A DNA stretch of 64,000 nt, from positions 152,697,971 through 152,761,970 of the forward strand of contig NC_081411.1 in the NCBI RefSeq assembly GCF_030272615.1, in the 5' to 3' direction. Made by a program: the position numbers and the translations under genes. Positions 60,987 through 64,000 of the stretch are shown piece after piece; position 1 is the first letter of the stretch; each line of letters begins with the position of its first letter. This DNA is from Cryptomeria japonica (Eukaryota; Streptophyta; Pinopsida; Cupressales; Cupressaceae). The notes under the pieces are model-generated. The model searched no databases. It saw only the letters and a program-made list of their open reading frames with translations, and had not been told where the DNA came from.

Positions 60987-62079
60987 GTATTTGCAAGACA
61001 CAACACTTCAATTAAGTCATTACATGCATGGTTAATCAGATATAATCAATGAATAAATAAACCATAACAAATCGACCCATTGCCTTCTAAAAGATGCGAG
61101 TATAAGATTGCTCTCAGATTATAAGCAATACCAGTGACTAGACAACATCAAGACGAAGGATTTTATCTATATGAACATGATGAATGCTAGATGGATGCAA
61201 TATTAATCTAACAACATTTTTGCAATATTAAACTAAATGATTTAATTAATATGAAATAATTAATATGCAATATATCAATGAAATCCTAGAGCAAAAACAG
61301 TATAATAACAATATATTCTCCAGCGTCTCTTTGAATGAGAGATGAGCCTGAATTTATAGAAAATTCAGAAAGAAACAAATGGTTGAGATCAAATGATGAT
61401 GAGCGGTCAAGATTTTCCAAGAGGAAGCACAATCCAGGTGAATTGATGTGATTGGATGCTTTTCTCAGTTTTAAAGGAAATTGAACTAAAAATAAGATTA
61501 AATCAAGAAAAAACTGATTTAAAGGAAATTGAACTAAAATTAAGATTAAAATCAGGAAAAAACTGATTTATTCTCTATTTCATTCAATTTTAATATTTAA
61601 TTGTTTTAATTCTTTTCTTTGAGATTATCTATCAGTTTTTAATTTGTTTTTTCAAGATTATCTCCAATTGATTTCTTTTCTCAAATTTTAATTCTTTTTT
61701 GTCAATTAATTCCTTTTTTGATTTATTTCCATTTTTGAAGATTTGTGCTTAATTGATTTATTTAATTTAAATTAATTCTTCTTTCTTGATTTGTTTCCTT
61801 TTTTGAAGATTTATGGCAATTTGATTTATTTAATTAAATATGCTAAGATATTTAATTAAAATAAATAAGATAATTGTTTAAAATGATTTACTTGGAATGA
61901 TTTAATTAATTAAATAAATATTTAATTAATATTGATTGATTGATTTGCCATGTGACATTTGATGATTTTAGGAATTAATTGTGTGCTCAAGATTGATTTA
62001 ATTGCCTTTGGTTAGGACCTTGGTGACGTTGTCGAGATTAGGGGCCCATGGTTTAGATGACCATTTTTAGGGTATTACA
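60987..62079 (-). repeat. Element D 3' LTR (minus strand)
   Basis: On the minus strand it begins TGTAATACCCTAAAAATGGTC at 62079, next to a polypurine tract. A TATA box CTATAAATTCAGG lies at about 61345-61357. The far end is taken as TGTATTTGCAAGACAC (60987); this end is uncertain because only one LTR is in the window. Very AT-rich. Confidence 0.55.
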
Positions 62080-62095
62080 TTTGCCCCTCTTTGAA
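62080..62095 (-). other. Element D polypurine tract
   Basis: The minus strand reads TTCAAAGAGGGGCAAA before TGTAATACCC, the same tract as in A, B and C. Confidence 0.8.
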
Positions 62096-64000
62096 TTAAT
62101 GTGCGAGCAGCGCGTTGGTTCAAAGAAAATTTGATGTCTAGGAGATGTCAGTTCTGAACTTGATTGATCACGAACTACATAAAAAAGCGAGGTGTTTAGT
62201 TTGATTCGAAGCGACAAAGCTGAATAAAGTCTGATTAACGTGATACCGTTCTGGAACTTGATTGAACTTGGGAACAATAGAAAACAAAAGATACCGAACT
62301 TGAACTTGATTGATCAAGAAGCGGATCTTACTGATCTAGAACTTGATTGAACTTAGATACAGTGAGTGATGATAAAAATCGATCTTGAACTTGATTGATC
62401 AAGATACGATGAAGATAAATTGTTTAGCTTGATCAAGAAACGAATAAAATGTAACACCTGTTTAGATTTAGCATGATAGAAGATACTCTTTAAACCCTTA
62501 ATTGAGTTTAAACAAAAAATCAGCTTGATGAAAAGCGATGGAACTGATTAACGTAAAGAGTTTGATTCAGATAAAAGACAAATATCAGCTTGATATGAAG
62601 CGATGAAACTGATATGCCCCTAGAGATTGATTTGGATGAGATGATCGAGAAATCTCAACTTGATATAAAGCGATGAAGTTGAGATGCCCCTAGCGATGAG
62701 GTCTTATTTGATTTTCTTTAGTTGAAAAGATTTTTGCTCGACTTTCGATGAAGATTTAAAAATTTTCTCGACATTGAAGAATGTGAGGTCATAAGGTCAT
62801 GAGTATGCCCCCTCGGGAGCGAAATCGAAAGATAGCGAGGGTTCATGATGATTATAGGCAATTTTGAGCGATGATAAGTTGTTTTGAGCACAAATGATTC
62901 AGAGGAATTTTTGAAATTTTAGCAAGAAATTGAGCGCAAAGTTGATTTGTAGAAATTAAATTGAGATTCGGCGTTGATTAACGAGAAATTGAGCGCAATT
63001 AGAAGAGAGAATGAACTTTTGATGAAAAGCATTAAGTGGTCCAAATTTTGAAATTGACTAGCAAAATGATCTCAATTTTCGATTTCGATCCCAAAAATGG
63101 ACTTAGGACAACCGATTTACAAGCTCATGATTTGATTTCATCGTACTTGTGTTGATGGATTATGAGATGTTGTTCTATATGCTTTATTCTATATGTATGC
63201 ATTTCTTTTCAGCATGAATGTATGCAATGCAAATGATCATGGATGTCTATTTTTGTTTCTTTTCATATGCAAATAAATGATAATGCAAATGAGTAAGGAG
63301 AATGAGTAATGCAAATTTTTTTCATCTTTCTATGCAATAAGATGAATGCAAATGAATGATAGTGAATGTATGAATCTATATAATATGCTTATGTATGCAG
63401 CTAAACATCTCAAAACACAAGTACTCGATCGGAGAAATGATGAAAAGAGACCACTTAACGAAGAAATGGTGATGCTCCAACTCTCATTCAGCAGACAAAG
63501 AGGAAGCATTGTTACTATACCGAAATCACTCCAAATTCACAAAATGCAGAATGAAATGCAAGATGAGATGCAAAATGAGATGCAACCTAAACCTAGGCAC
63601 TGGACTTTGAAAAGCTTAATTGTCATCATTGAGCGTTTTACAATTATAGCAAGCAGAATAGAGTTCATTTCTTTTCATGTGCAATATTAATTATCTTGTC
63701 CGCAATGACCCTTTTTTCGTTCATATCCTTGGACAAATTACGCATGGACCCGGATTGCATAGTGAAGAAATTCCCTCAAAACAAACAAAGAAATGATGGG
63801 AACCTCCCTGTAGCATTCAAATAAGCGGAGTCGAGGTATGTGAGGCGATTCCACCTTGATGTGAAGGCTCTTATAATAGACACCCAGCTAATTTAGATGT
63901 TTCCAGATCATTGGGATCATTCCTTCAAGTAGCAAACAAGAAAATATTATGCCCCCAATCCTTGCTCCTCTTAGTCAAGATAGACTTCCTCGAGTTACTC
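62096..64000 (-). other. Element D 3' internal region, continuing past the window
   Basis: Non-coding. 62140-62700 is built from loose repeats of GAACTTGATTGATCAAGAAGCG and CAGCTTGATATRAAGCGATGAAACT, several followed by GATATGCCCCTAG. The box CTCCCGAGGGGGCATA (minus) is at 62804-62819. 63220-63370 holds ATGCAAATGA-type repeats as in element A. A plus frame at 63346-63690 (with EMQ repeats) has no recognised domain and is probably chance. By comparison with A, integrase would lie just beyond 64000. Confidence 0.55.

Larger units (their letters stand above)
53176..61030 (+). pseudogene. ORF F: broken retroelement-type protein split by element G
   Basis: Parts: 53176-53487, then after a frame change 53481-54011, then (beyond element G) 60700-61030, whose frame is continuous with the second part when G and one target copy are ignored; two stops lie just after the junction. 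The N-terminal half (VTKVTKNWINGSFKIHGVRF, VMVTGMPHLG, YYLFRSLLRSL, LVLHCGLILLIYEHY) appears related in pattern to the globular part of the long ORF in element G. The C-terminal half is highly charged (K/E/D-rich: KGKRKMEEGKPSKEE, DESGGEERWKEEE), ending in ARMGFDRWAYEGIKNLEKNG. Function unknown; probably an accessory or gag-like ORF of an LTR element. The last 40-odd bases may already be LTR D. Confidence 0.55.

Noticed and set aside
63346-63690. 114-codon plus frame with EMQ repeats
   Set aside because: Antisense to element D, starts in an ATGCAAATGA repeat, no domain recognised.

Overview
The window is nuclear DNA of a land plant with a large, repeat-rich genome. The best evidence is the single host gene, whose protein reads like plant beta'-COP, and the plant-type LTR retrotransposons (Tat-type and chromovirus Ty3-gypsy, and an iMet-primed Ty1-copia-type element). 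A gymnosperm is plausible from the density of nested, decayed elements, but that is inference. No bacterial-type genes, operons, CRISPR arrays, tRNA or rRNA genes were recognised.

Layout. (1) 1-8446 (+): the last 17 exons (710 residues) of the coatomer beta'-subunit gene, cut by the window start; two of its introns use GC donors. (2) 8.4-14.0 kb: non-coding DNA with a 425-bp Tourist/PIF-Harbinger-like MITE (TSD TAA). (3) 14046-17469: a 3.4-kb probable solo LTR. (4) 17.5-21.7 kb: copia-like 3' end, a fresh 93-bp tandem duplication, an inverted-repeat unit carrying paired GACRACGTGG-type boxes, and a long alternating purine-pyrimidine tract. (5) 21.7-29.3 kb (-): Tat-type Ty3-gypsy element 'A' with its 3' LTR, polypurine tract and decayed integrase; between them, in antisense, lies a decayed plant-mobile-domain (PMD) ORF. 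(6) 29.3-41.7 kb (+): Tat-like element 'B', whose 3' LTR is split by a complete nested element 'C' (31182-40873, TSD ATTCC). C is non-autonomous: it keeps only a Q/N-rich frame and the linker that normally precedes reverse transcriptase. (7) 41.7-43.8 kb: LTR-like fragments. (8) 43801-49419 (-): a chromovirus with gag, protease, RT, RNase H, integrase and chromodomain, all broken by stops; its 5' LTR is truncated. (9) 49.4-51.9 kb (+): Tat-like fragment 'E'. (10) 53.2-61.0 kb: a broken (+) ORF 'F' interrupted by element 'G' (54012-60694, minus, TSD CCCAC). G has an iMet-type primer site, a coiled-coil protein with four CCHC knuckles, and a long broken ORF of unknown function where pol would be. 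(11) 61.0-64.0 kb (-): the 3' end of Tat-like element 'D'.

How it fits together: apart from beta'-COP (COPI vesicle coat, Golgi-to-ER transport) the window is a graveyard of nested retroelements. The most unusual content is the pol-less element G, whose unknown ORF appears related to the ORF it inserted beside; the antisense PMD ORF in A; the minimal Tat derivatives C and E; and a conserved CTCYCGAGGGGGCAY box near the 3' polypurine tract of several Tat-type elements. All boundaries and family calls were read by eye, without alignment or database search.
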